Shown here one piece after another: positions 53,482 to 64,000 of a DNA stretch of 64,000 nt. The position numbers were made by a program, and so were the translations under genes. Source of the stretch: Stropharia rugosoannulata (Eukaryota > Basidiomycota > Agaricomycetes > Agaricales > Strophariaceae). The stretch is from NCBI GenBank assembly GCA_028532985.1, contig JANCIK010000004.1:2232001-2296000 (forward strand), read 5' to 3'. Positions within the stretch are counted from its first letter, which is position 1. Each line of letters opens with the position of its first letter. The notes below the pieces were generated by a model that was given only the letters and a program-made list of their open reading frames with translations, was not told the DNA's origin and ran no database searches.

Positions 53482-55089
53482 GGTCCACTAAAAAATGAAG
53501 AGGGTAAACCAGTCATGAAGGCCTTAGAAAGAGTCAGCACGCCGGCATTACGGGGTATAATCGCGAACTTTTTATGAGATATACATCCCAGCCCTGATAC
53601 TTTGATGCTGGGAAGGGCACCATTCCAATAGAACGCTGTGACAAGCCGAATGGCCTTGGTATTATTATGTACCTTGATTGATGTAAGAGACGAAGAAGCC
53701 GTAGTACCATGTGGGTGCCTTCTGAGTGAGAGAAAATATCCAATGAATTGAGCAAATCATAGAAATTAACTTACGTCGCTGGATAGGATTATTCTGCAAA
53801 GAAAAAGAAAGATTGTTGCACAAAGTCAGTGCCAACCTTCAAGCTTCAACATCCAACCCAATCGTGATTCATTGGTCAATACTTGGGTCAACACCAGGAA
53901 ATTTGAGGAGCGTTTAAATAGTCCCTTCGTCCAGATGGGATATGATGGACATGTATGTAGTGCTCTAAAAATACCCGGTCGAAGTGGATTAAGGTCGGCC
54001 CAGTCGTAAAACCTCGAACAAAGGAAGAACAGAAAGCACAGATTGTAGATGCGATTGCCGCAATTATACCGAAGCCTCAAAATGAGTCCAGTAAAAAAAA
54101 GAACCATTTACAAAGCTCGTGGATTGACAGAGAGTACTCGGATTTCGACGCTTGCAAGCGACAGACCGACGAAAGAGATGCAACAGGAACCGTGTTTGTC
54201 CCTACGTGACAGTCGACCTTTAAAAAGATCAAGGAGCCGGGAGGATTGACGTGAGCCCCACCGCCCGGGAAAAGCTCCTAGTTTGTTAAGATTCTGGACA
54301 AGGTCATGTCTGTCAGTTGATATTTTCCAAGCAGACCAGAAGCGCGATTTATATAAGAGATGGGAACGAGCCTCTACGAAAATGGGGTGTTCAGCGCTTT
54401 AGAATGGAATGCAAGTACCTGGAGAGCGATACTCGGGCCCTTCAAATATGAACCAACTGTGATCGAAATCAAGTGTTATCTCAAAACCATTGAGTCCGCT
54501 CTAGAGAGCGCATAGGAGATTGTCAGACTACTTACGTTGACATTCGCCCACCGTCCGCTCGTGGTCTATCGGTAGACTATGTTCCGTGTGAAAGGCCAGC
54601 TAGAGAGAGGAGGAAGGTGTGCACCAGTACTGACAGCAAGTGGCAGACTTGGAACTGTCATCGGTTTATGATGTTTGCAAGTGAAGGATAAGCGAAAGTG
54701 GAACTGCCGGCAACGGCCGATGTGATGAGCTCCTGCCTCCAGTTGCAGCTCACCCAAATCGCGTGACCTTGGCCTTTAACGATTTCTGCGCGACGCATCT
54801 TGGACGCGTCTGAACTTTGGTCTTCTGAATTGCGTCGGAAATGAATGCTTATGTACTTTATTCCCTTGAGAAATCGCGCATGCTGTACGTCAGGTCAGGC
54901 AGAATGTAGGCATACGCAATGATACGCAGTAAACAAGTTAACACCTTACCGGAGCGCGGAGAGAATTGCTAAAACTTGGCTAAAATATACAGTTTTGTAC
55001 GAATTTAACATCCATCTTCCCTAATAGTACTTGGTACATAATCGTCCCCACACTATTCCGATAGTTTGCGCCCGACTCAGTGAACGAGC
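53482..55089. other. Intergenic region upstream of membrane-protein copy 2
   Basis: 1.6 kb without a recognisable gene. The left part may hold 5' exons or the promoter of copy 2. The right part is the 3' flank of fructose-1,6-bisphosphatase. Confidence 0.45.
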
Positions 55090-56488
55090 TCAAGCATCAT
55101 TCGGAACCTCCTTGAAGAACTTGATAACATCGTTAACATCGTCCTTGCTGCCCAAGAACACAGAGCAGCGCTCGTGTATGCTGGTTGGCACAATGTCTAA
55201 GATGCGCTTGGTACCCGTGGTCGCAATACCTCCGGCCTGTAATTGCGGACCCAATTAATTGATGTGACCCATAATTAAAACAACTACAAAAAATACCCCT
55301 ACGTACCTGCTCAGTCAAGAACGCCATGGGAAACGCTTCGTAGAGAAGCCTGAGTTTTCCGCTCTTGCTCTTCTTATCGTTAGGGTATCCGAAGATTCCG
55401 CCGTACAGTAGCGTCCTATGCACATCGGCAACCATTGACCCGATATACCGAGCGCTATATGGCGACTTAGGGGGTGCGGGGTATTTGATGGAATTAAGGT
55501 AGGCCGTGACTGGTGGGTAGAAATACATGGAGTTCCCTTCGTTGAAGGAATAGATTTTTCCACGGGGAGGGATGGTAATCTATCGTACAGACTCTTTAAC
55601 AACAGCATTAGAAATTGGAAATGCGAAGACATACATTAGGATGGGTGAGGATAAATTCTCCAAGAGCGGCATCTAGAGTATAGCCATTAACGCCCGACCC
55701 GGTAGACAGAACCAAGTTGGCCGACGATCCGTACCTGCAGCGAAACAGTCAGAATCACACTGGAAGATAAGCTCCGTCGCACTCACATCGTGTAACCGGC
55801 AGCAACCATTTCACTTCCGGCGCGGAGTACATCCTCGATAGTTCCCGGCGAATCATCTCTCTACACCATTGTCAGACTCTCCCATCGCGTACACAGACAC
55901 TCGCGACCAGCGCACTGCGGTTCGCAAGCGCAAGTTGACTTACCACTTTGTAAATTCCAAAGATCGTGCCAATATTCACACCAGCGTCGATGTTACTGCT
56001 GCCATCCAGAGGGTCAAATACCACACAGTACTTGCCCCGGTTTCGCTCCTCGATTATGATCGCATCCTCCAGCTCCTCAGAGACGAGCACGGCGGTCTTG
56101 CCGGAAGCCCGTAGGGCATTGACCATGATGTCATTTGACAAGACATCGAGCTTCTTCTGTTCCTCGCCTTGCACATTTGTCTCTCCCGCAAGTCCCACCC
56201 TGTATATGTTTCAATACGTAAAGGTCGCGCTACACGGCGCGGATCTTACAAGTTGATCAAACGAGCTTTTCGAACGTTGGTAGCAATGAATTTGGAAGTG
56301 ACTTGGATGGCCGTCAGCAGTAGAGTTAAATCTCCTGTTGCTGCTGAACCAAGGCGCAGTTGGTCGCTCAAGACATGGCTAGCCGATTAATAGATTTAGA
56401 AGCCTTCTAAAGCACGCTAGTGCTCTTAGTAAAACACGCACCGAGTGAGCGTGATAAGATCAACACTGGGAGCTTCCTCTGAGGACAT
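55090..56488 (-). CDS. FBP1: Fructose-1,6-bisphosphatase
   Basis: Gluconeogenic enzyme hydrolysing fructose-1,6-bisphosphate to fructose-6-phosphate, cytosolic. Seven exons in transcript order: 56488-56442, 56378-56250, 56199-55944, 55860-55787, 55734-55635, 55579-55307, 55236-55090; 341 aa, the usual length. Metal and substrate motifs are intact: [14 protein letters not shown], the signature [38 protein letters not shown], and [20 protein letters not shown] at the phosphate site. The N-terminus [19 protein letters not shown] lacks both the Pro at position 2 and the RRDS-like PKA site of yeast Fbp1, so its glucose control may differ. Confidence 0.95.
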
Positions 56489-56854
56489 TGTACTGGAATG
56501 GTGATATATACTAGAGATTTAGGAAAAGTCGAGACGTGAAGATGGGAGTGATGGGGAGAAATCGGATAATAGCCAGACATAAATGTACAGTACGGAATGG
56601 CCGATTCGGGGCGGCAGCGGATTGCGGGGGTTCCGTGGTCCGTGGCACTGACGTCTGTAAATCACGTGTATCGCCCAATTTGGACCGGGACAAACAGATC
56701 AGCCGATGAAGTCACCGTGGGGACTCACCGGCTCCGCTCCGTCATGATAACCACGACAAATAGCTACTGTACAACTTAGTTTAGTGAAGCGACAGTATGC
56801 ACGCAGGTACAGTTTAATATGAGTATGTCGACTGCAGCTTAGTACCAAACCATA
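56489..56854. other. FBP1 promoter region
   Basis: 366 nt upstream of FBP1, also the 3' flank of the zinc-finger gene. No gene seen. TATATACT at about 56506-56513, some 20 nt from the ATG, is too close to be a standard TATA box. Confidence 0.45.
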
Positions 56855-58823
56855 TCATCTTTTCCGCTTGCTTCCAGCAGTCACTGGCTCTCTTGGTTTT
56901 CTGCCACGAAGAGGCGCTGGAAATGCGTCACTATCCTCATCATCCTCTCGTAGACCAAAATTACCGTCTTTGTGTCCGTGAGGAGCTTGCTCATCCATAC
57001 TTACCCCTCTGATACCACTAGTATTGGGTCCTATTATTTCAATGGCTCCTATTTCTTGTCCCGAACCTGATTCTTCTCCTTCTTCGTCTTCTTCATCTTC
57101 GTAGCCCCTGGACCGAGCTTGGGCGATTGCAGCTGCTATTTCAGCGCTAATACTGGCAACCCGTGCCTCCAGTGGCTCGTCCCTTGTAGGAAGCATAGCA
57201 TTGCTTCCCGCCTGGAATAGTTCGGATATAGTCCTAACAGATTCCGCGAGCTCTTGCTCGTCCTCGTCATCTTCGTCGACGAGTTTCCTCTTCTTTCCCT
57301 TGAAATTGTATCGTCTATATAATGGGGCTTAGTACGCTCCAATAGAGAAATGGACAAAATGCACTCACACATTCGGATCTGGCTCCCAATTGGGATCGTG
57401 GGTGCGCATATGCGTCGTAAGAGTGGTCCGACGAGTAAAGGTTTTCTCGCAGCTTGCATCCTCACATTTATATGGCCGTTTGCCGGTGTGAGTGCGTCGA
57501 TGTCGAGCTAAACTGCTGGAATCCCCAAAGGTTTTCCCGCATCCAGGGTACTCGCAACAATGCGGTTTCTCCCCTGTATGTACCCGCGAGTGGACGTGAA
57601 GAGCCGATCGCTTTAAACAAACCAAGGTGAGGGGGACTTAAGAAAACTAAATGATGGAATACCTGAATAAAAGTTTTGCCACAACCTTCATGCGAGCACA
57701 CAAAAGGCCGCTCCCCCGTATGTATTCGTCGATGGCGGGCCAAATCACTTCGACGAGTAAAAGATTTCTGGCAATGTTCTTCCTCACATATATGAGTACT
57801 AGAACCACGTTCTCTACCTGGCGCCTTTCGAGGTGGTCGTTTGTTGGGATCTGTAGTTGCCAAATACGACGTTGATGCTACCGGTTGCTGGGTTGCGGTA
57901 CGATTTGAAGGCGCCAAAATAGGAGTTTGCTGCGGAGAGACTACAGCAACCTCAGGCAGGTCATGTCCATGGGAGATAACAGGCGGCGAATCTTGAGAAG
58001 AGAGATTGTGACTGTGTTCTTGGGTTGGGTCGGGTTCGAATTGGGCAGAAAATTGGTTTAAGATGTCATCCAGGTGGGAAAACACGCCACCACCAACAGA
58101 AGGCAGGCCGTTGGAACTACTCGGCGGGTCATCGGTTTGATGAGGGGAAGGGGAATGATGGAGTGTTCCCTCTTGATTCGAAAAATCCTCCCTTTCATCA
58201 ACGTCCTCTTGTTCTGGGAAGAGGTAATCCGATCCTTCTGATCCACTCCTTCCATCTGCTCTTTGGCGTTGCCGTGACATATCGTCGGATGTCTCAGCTG
58301 CGGTAAGTGAGTGGAAGGCAGGGGCCGTCCTCGTAGTTTTCTGTTCAGGCGGCGGATGTGAGTCGCGCTGATTGTCAGTACGTGCATTGAGGCCTTGCGC
58401 GTGTACTGCTTGCAGTACAGCCGCAAGGCCCGTCAAGCCCAGTCCAAGCCCACCGATGTTGTCCGAGCCCGCGTCGAGACCCTCATCTGCGTCGCTCCTT
58501 CCCATTTCAATGTTTGCCTGCCGTTGCTGCGCTGCAGCCGAGAGAAGGGCGGCTGACGCGGCCGAGGCGTTCTGGTTGAGAAGGCTGGCGATTTCGCGTT
58601 CCAGCATCTCGACTGAGTACGAATCAGAAGCGGCCAGGTGCGCCGGGTGCTCTGGGACGGGATAGTTGTCGTGGATGGGAGAAAGCATATCGGCGGTGGG
58701 GTCAAAGTCAGACGGGCGCGGATGGTGGGGTTCGGAAGAGTTAGCATCTTGGGGAGACTCGTCGTCAATAGGCTCGTCGTGAACGACGTCGGAGAGATTA
58801 AGGACATGTTCTTCGTGATCCAT
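56855..58823 (-). CDS. C2H2 zinc-finger transcription factor, four fingers
   Basis: Nuclear DNA-binding protein. Three exons in transcript order: 58823-57663, 57610-57369, 57314-56855; 620 aa. The long N-terminal region is acidic, Ser/Pro/Gln-rich and likely an activation domain. Four classic C2H2 fingers follow, with TGERP/TGEKP/TGKRP linkers: finger 1 [19 protein letters not shown], finger 2 [19 protein letters not shown] (split by intron 1), finger 3 [19 protein letters not shown], finger 4 [19 protein letters not shown]. The C-terminal part has a basic patch ([13 protein letters not shown]), an acidic stretch and ends in SKRKR. The ATG at 58823 ([10 protein letters not shown]) is the first in frame. 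Target genes unknown; AZF1- or COM2-type factors are candidates. Confidence 0.88.
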
Positions 58824-59215
58824 GGTCACGAGGATGGTGCGGAGGGGGAGGGAGGGGGGGGAGGGAGGAGGGGAGGGGGCGGAGGAGATGGTGGAGGAGA
58901 AGAGACGGAAGGGAGGGACACAAGAAGCGCCAGACGGTTGAATGTTCGATCAGGTTAAGTATGCAAATCCTCGACCCTGTCACCTGCCATTTATGGACGG
59001 CCCATATTCCCTCCGCCGCCTTTCTGTGCTCTGTCTCTCAGGGTATGCCTCCATCTGTCCATTATTTCATCCAGACACCAGATTTAAACGGCAGCCCCAG
59101 AGCGAATGGCTGTGAGCGCACTTATTACGTAATGGCACCTCGTTAGCCCGCTCGGCGCTCGACTACGGCATGATCAGGCCCACCACGTCCTGACCATCAC
59201 CGGCCTTCTTTCTTC
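58824..59215. promoter_or_regulatory. Divergent promoter with purine/G-rich tract
   Basis: Lies between the zinc-finger gene (minus) and the PMP3-like gene (plus). About 58838-58920 is almost pure G/A on the plus strand, with many runs of three or more G; the zinc-finger 5' UTR is therefore a C/U-rich tract. Confidence 0.6.
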
Positions 59216-60203
59216 ATGGCCACCAATATCCCCACCACCGTAGACCTCACCCCGCGCCGCCATCATGGCTACGCCGTCCTGCTCTTCATCTTCGGAACCT
59301 TGTTTCCGCCCCTAGGTATCTCTGATCGTCTTTACTCCAACGCCATCATCTCACGTTCTCGTAGCCGTCGCTGCTCGTTTCGGTGTCGGGAAGGATTTCT
59401 GGCTCAACCTACTCCTCACAATATGCGGCTATATTCCCGGTGCGTCATCCATGCTCTTTAGCTCGTAGCCATCACCGCTAAACTCTAGCAGGTCATGTAC
59501 ACAACTTCTACATTCAGGTCTTTACCCCAGCTTAAATTTACGCATTGTAATGTTCACGTATCCCCCATAGAATATCCGAAACAACAAGAACCACACCCGC
59601 ACTCCCAAATGGATCCAACGCTACGGTCTCGTAGACACTAGTGAAATCAAGCGCAAAGCCCGCAAGAGCCAATGGGCCACTCGTTACAACGACAGATTGC
59701 CCCACTCGACCCTCGAGGGACAGCCTTATGAAGAAGGCCAAGAAGCGGGCTCAGGAACCTCATTAGAAAGCGGCGGCAGTGGGAGACCCAAGAGGAAACC
59801 CAATGGGGAGCTATGGCGTCCAGAAGACGAAAATTATTACAATCCCGATAAGCCTTCCTCTATCGCATCATCAGGAGGCAGCCGGTGGCATTACCCTGCA
59901 AACTTTGAGGATGCCGAGCCCCTTCCTACCAGCAAAAAATCCAGGAAAAAGAAAGACAAAAAAGACCGCTGGGAGCGCACCCAGGATGCATACGCTATGC
60001 CAGCTGATGATGGGTCGCACAGGAAGAAAAAGAAGAAAAAGTCGAAGTCCACAGATTTGAATAGCGTTACGACGCGTGATTCCACCGAGTTCCCAGAAGA
60101 CGCAGAGGGCGGTTTGTACGGTTCTGATCGTGTACCAGCGCCAACGAGCGGTCCGAAGAAGGACACGACCACAGATGAAACTGTATTCAATCATGAGTTC
60201 TGA
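59216..60203 (+). CDS. PMP3/UPF0057 domain protein with long Lys-rich tail
   Basis: Small-membrane-protein domain of the PMP3/RCI2 family (yeast SNA group), linked to plasma-membrane potential or vacuolar sorting. Four exons: 59216-59315, 59365-59439, 59492-59517, 59571-60203; 277 aa. The PMP3 core, about residues 18-67, is rebuilt only by splicing: a hydrophobic segment to FGTLFPPL, then AVAARFGVGKDFWLNLLLTI and CGYIPGHVHNFYIQ across a 26-nt exon. PMP3 proteins are usually 50-60 aa; here a hydrophilic tail of about 200 residues follows, with GRPKRKPNGELWRPEDENYY, KKSRKKKDKKDRWE and RKKKKKKSKS. No PPxY motif of the SNA3/SNA4 type is seen in the tail. Start is the first in-frame ATG (MATNIPTTVDLTP). 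Confidence 0.85.
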
Positions 60204-60998
60204 ATAGTCGTAATACCGTTCCTTCCCCTTTCCATGTTCGCAGCTGGCGATGTGTTTATGCTTTCATGTGTCCAGGATAAATTCGCTGTACCACCATTTT
60301 TATTCATATAATCATCCTATGTTATGTAAAGGAGGTGCTGGCGCTTGGGAGTCTTTCGGATTTTTCTACATAGGTATACATATGCCACAAAGTTGGCAGG
60401 GTATCGGTTTTATTGCATTTCAGCTTTCTACTATTTTTAGATCTGCTAGATGTGTTAGCATATCTTAGAGCATACTTAGGCGTACTTACGTTCTGCGTTG
60501 CGACCGACTGATCTGCTTAATTTTCGTCTTCTAGACCGCCACTGGCATCGTCGGCACCTTGGCGTTGATCAGTTGAGTGTACTTAGAGTAGACGCCTTAT
60601 CGCCACGACGTTCTAAAGTTCTTTATAGCCGTGAAAATAATGACCTTTATCCGGAACACCAAATTCTCAAAGAACACTTTCCTTCCTGCCAATATTATCC
60701 CAACAGTCTTTTCGCAGGTATGGAGCCATGCACAATTGTGTCTGATCAAAGACAGGTACCGGCATCATGGCAGCAACTCGAGCCCGCGAGGCTCACGATG
60801 AACCGTTTGCTTCTAAAGGAGTCATTCAACAGCACTACTATCTATTAACTTCAAACCATTCGCTTAATCCAATCCGGAGAACCTATGTGACCACATGGCT
60901 TCCGCTGGCCAATTCCCATGTGTGTGCGCTGTTCGAGATATAAGAATGCTATGTGCTGTCGACATGGCTTCTGATAGCCTTGGGCACTAGTCGCCATA
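60204..60998. other. Intergenic region upstream of PNGase A gene
   Basis: About 0.8 kb, 3' flank of the PMP3-like gene and promoter of the PNGase A gene. An open frame at 60498-60848 has no recognisable content. Confidence 0.5.
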
Positions 60999-63414
60999 AT
61001 GCACCTCCAAGCTGTCATCTGCTCCCTCTTCTGGCTCCTCCTGTCCGCCTGCCTCTCCAGCGCAACTCCCCTTGTCGACTTCCAGGTAGCCCAACCGCCG
61101 CCTGTGCCAAAGAACGCGAAGCAATGCACCATCCAAATCTTGCAGTACGCTTATGCTCTCTCCAATTTCGTTCTATGATGCCGAGCATTAAATCCCTCTA
61201 TGTAGGCGTGATTTTGCATTCTCGTTCGGGCTGTACGTTGAGGCCCCCTTGCAATCTTATCTGCTCCACTAACTCCCTGCAAATTTTCATCAGTGCCGAA
61301 GTCGTAGAGTTCACGTATGCTTTTATTCTCAAGTTCACCTACATATCTGCACACGCTCACATATGCTCTTGAAGACCCCCGACAGATTGTGGCCCCGTGG
61401 GGTCATGGGCGGCTATCACTCTCAACTTTACGGTTACCAGCAACGGCACCCAGTTTGATAGGCTTGGCATCTTCACCTTCCAAAACGTGGAAAGTAAGCG
61501 CCCGTTGGCATTCATGTAGGTTTTAGATTTTAAATCTCATTAAACCCGCCTTAGTTTGGAGAACCTCGACGCCCGAGCCCACAATTGGCGACGGAATTAT
61601 CTGGACCTACGTCAAAGACGTAACGCGCTACACCCCGCTGTTCGCGAAAAACGGGACTTTCATCCTGCAGCTCGATAACCTGATTGAAACGGGTCTGGAT
61701 GGTATATACTCAAGTACGTTCTCTGTCCAATAATCGAATCGTAATTCACGCTCACAATTTTTTATGCAGCCGTGCTCCACGCCACCTTCTTTGCCTCATC
61801 GCCCGTGCATCCATCGGCACCCAAGGCAGACCTCATCGTCCCCATATCCAGTTTGCTCAACAACACAGGAAACGACGTCTCTGTCCCCCCTACTTTCTCG
61901 GTGTGCATTCACATTTACAGTGCTTTTTCTACCCGCGGACTAACTCGGCTGCTCAGCTGAACGTGACGCTGCCCCAGAACACCGTCAAGGTCTTCGCAGA
62001 GCTCTATGCGTCCGGAAATGGCAACGAAGAATTTTGGGTATGCCAATTATAACTCACGCCTGACTATGAAAACAGTAATTAATTACTTCTCAAGTACTTC
62101 AACACCGCCAATGAATTCCTCAACGACCTTCCGGGCGGGTTCATCGGCCAAGGGCCCTTCCGCGAAGTGCGCTTGTCGATTGACGGCTTAGTCGCTGGCA
62201 CCGCATACCCATACGCAACCATATTTACAGGCGGCATTTCGCCCCCAGCATGGAGGTAAGATGACCAAAAAACCGAGAAAAATAAGTATCCTAATCCCGC
62301 ACCCTCAGACCCATAACCTCCTACGGCGCGCTTGACCTGCCGACCTACTTCGTCGACGTGACTCCCTTCGTGCCTCTACTGACCGACGGGCAGCCGCACA
62401 ACTTCTCGCTCGACGTGACCTCAGCCGAGGCCGACCACGCGATCCAGCAGAACTGGTTCCTCTCTGCGGCGCTGCAGGTCTTCCTCGACGCGTCGCCGAA
62501 GCGCACGACCGGGAAGATGACAGTGTACAGTGTTCAGCCATTCTCACAGACGTCGACCACGGGCACAGTGGGCGGCAGCGACGTGAACATCACGGTGTCC
62601 GCGTCGCGCGCGCTGCACATCGAGTCGACAGTCGTCAGCGGCAGCGGGCAGGTGAACAAGGTCGTGTTTACGCAAAACCTGCAGTACAACAACACGCAGA
62701 ACTACCTGAACAACGCGCAGATTCAGGTGCGCTTGCTTATTTCTCCCAAGTCGCTGTAAGAAATAATACTAACGATCCGTGTAAAAAATCCTAGAATGTC
62801 CTGCAAATCTCATCCGGCACAGTCCAATCGACGCACAACGGTGTCCCTGTCGTAGTCGACAAGTTCTCCTACCCTCTTGCCATTAACATCTCCAACCTCG
62901 ACCCGAGCGGTGCCAGCTGTACGTCCGGCCGCTTACCCACATACATATTCCCAAAACAACTAACAAAAATAATTACTTCTAGTCGTCAGCTCATTTGACC
63001 ACTCATACAACCGCAACCTACTCCCCTTGCCCATCGTCCCGCAAAGTACCATCGAGGAGCGCCAGACATCCCGTACGTCCATACCTCCTCCCTTGCATGC
63101 CTTTATCACATCTAAATACCAACTTTCTCCCCAACTCTCCCTCGCACCTCTCCGGCCCCACAGTCTCCTTCTTCTTCGAGACCTCCAGCGGGAACACCGG
63201 TAACGGGACGAACAACAACGTCTTCAGCTACGTAGACACGGCGGGCAACACTTTCTTCCGTACCGTCAACGCCGCGCTGAACAATATCACGCTCGACCTC
63301 CAGTCCGGGACGCTCGCTCCCTCCTCGCCGCCGCCGCACCTGCCGTTCGGGCCCATCCACGGGTCCGTGGGCAAGGCGCGCCTGCCTAATGGGCGCGTCA
63401 TCCCGAACCAGTGA
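60999..63414 (+). CDS. Secreted peptide-N-glycosidase A (PNGase A family)
   Basis: Extracellular glycoamidase-type protein that in plants and fungi removes N-glycans from glycopeptides. Twelve exons: 60999-61144, 61206-61232, 61294-61314, 61375-61493, 61555-61713, 61770-61900, 61957-62037, 62095-62255, 62309-62726, 62795-62918, 62983-63072, 63164-63414; 575 aa. Signal peptide MHLQAVICSLFWLLLSACLS. Family motifs: FTPPTDCGPVGSWAAITLNF (rebuilt over a 21-nt exon and an AAG acceptor), TSNGTQFDRLGIFTF, VEIWRTSTPEPT, GNEEFWYFN, FREVRLSIDGLVAG, FTGGISPPAWRPITSYGALD and TYFVDVTPFVPLL. Numerous N-glycosylation sequons suggest that it is itself glycosylated. Exons 2 and 3 (27 and 21 nt) were set by frame and are the least certain. 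Confidence 0.87.
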
Positions 63415-63707
63415 GGGCAGGTAAGGGCTCTGTGCGCCCCACCCCGGGCCTGGTTCCGGTTCTCAGCAATGCCACAACACTTAGTTATTTATCTGTAAAG
63501 TACATACAGCCCAAACCAAAAAGCACTGACATGCACCGCCGGCTAGCGAAAGGAGGCCTTCCAAACCCCACTCCACTCCAAAACATAAATCAAAGAAATT
63601 ACCCACGACTCAATATGATACTTACCAGTGTATACATACTCATATCCGACAGATAAGAGAAAAGATAGAACGGTGAATTATATTGAATTACAGTATATGT
63701 ATGGCGA

Positions 63708-64000
63708 CTAGAACAGCCCGACTACTCTACCCGTCTCCTTGTCAAGACCGACTTCCCAGAAGCCTGAGAGAAAAAGAGTCAGTTAAGCATTCGACATTCA
63801 TAACAGGCAAGATATCTCACCTGGGCGCGTCCCGAGACCAGGCATGGTCTGCATCTCGCCGAGAATGGGGTACAGGAAGCCAGCGCCCGCCGACAGCCTT
63901 ACGGCGCGGATGGGCAGGGTGAAGCCTGTGACATACGTCAGATACCGCGCTCCGCAGGCCATAGTTAAACAAGAGCCCTCTTACCTGAAGGCACATTTTT
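63708..64000 (-). CDS. C-1-tetrahydrofolate synthase, C-terminal end
   Basis: 3' end of a gene running out of the window. Exons in transcript order: (beyond 64000)-63985, 63925-63821, 63763-63708. The visible product, [20 protein letters not shown] then [17 protein letters not shown] and a final ETGRVVGLF, matches the extreme C-terminus of the formate-tetrahydrofolate ligase domain of trifunctional C1-THF synthase (yeast ADE3/MIS1), an enzyme of folate one-carbon metabolism. Cytosolic or mitochondrial form cannot be told. Both introns join in phase 1. Confidence 0.87.

Noticed and set aside
54049..54249. 66-codon Arg/Ser-rich plus-strand frame
   Set aside because: Too short, no family motif, no clear promoter.
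60498..60848. 116-codon plus-strand frame before the PNGase A gene
   Set aside because: No similarity to anything I know and no supporting splice or promoter signals.

Overview
The window is nuclear DNA of a filamentous basidiomycete, most likely an agaricomycete. The evidence is the dense short introns (mostly 45-70 nt; my gene models need about 185 of them), genes packed on both strands with short gaps, and the gene content: a single large FKS-type beta-1,3-glucan synthase, a secreted PNGase A, a GH5 mannanase-type protein, and the TFIIH, nucleoporin and TTT-complex genes of a fungus. I see no bacterial, organellar, CRISPR or intact transposon signature. Exon joins were built by hand from splice consensus, reading-frame continuity and remembered family motifs. 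Coordinates are therefore precise, but unsupported by RNA.

Layout. 1-1491: 3' end of TEL2. 2030-8041: three aldo-keto reductase paralogs (two on +, one on -), all with the same 12-exon architecture. 8736-12333: an AAAP amino-acid permease (-) diverging from a SAM methyltransferase (+). 12448-17063: nucleoporin NUP133. 17180-20619: COA8-like cytochrome oxidase assembly factor and a leucine-rich-repeat protein (both -). 20726-26336: FKS1 glucan synthase. 26675-28365: PTC7-type mitochondrial PP2C phosphatase. 28546-31996: dipeptidyl peptidase III (-). 33299-35671: GH5 mannanase-like protein without its catalytic glutamates. 36965-40328: RAD3/XPD helicase. 40363-40636: tiny Cys-rich protein (-). 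41063-42040: a tentative uncharacterised gene. 42152-45392: YME1 i-AAA protease (-). 45737-46924: GCIP/CCNDBP1-like protein. 48058-49575: acidic/lysine-rich nuclear-type protein (-). 49851-53481: two tandem single-pass membrane proteins with Ser/Thr-rich repeats and PPxY tails (-). 55090-56488: fructose-1,6-bisphosphatase (-). 56855-58823: four-finger C2H2 transcription factor (-). 59216-60203: PMP3-domain protein with a long Lys-rich tail. 60999-63414: secreted PNGase A. 63708-64000: 3' end of C1-tetrahydrofolate synthase (-).

Most genes are unrelated housekeeping loci. A loose mitochondrial set is present (COA8, PTC7, YME1, possibly DPP III), but nothing suggests an operon-like system. The accessory signals are the AKR cluster, the GH5 pseudoenzyme, the tandem PPxY membrane pair, the Cys-rich mini-gene lying tail-to-tail with RAD3, and an unusual collection of micro-exons and non-GT donors, including one GA-AG candidate in the DPP III gene.
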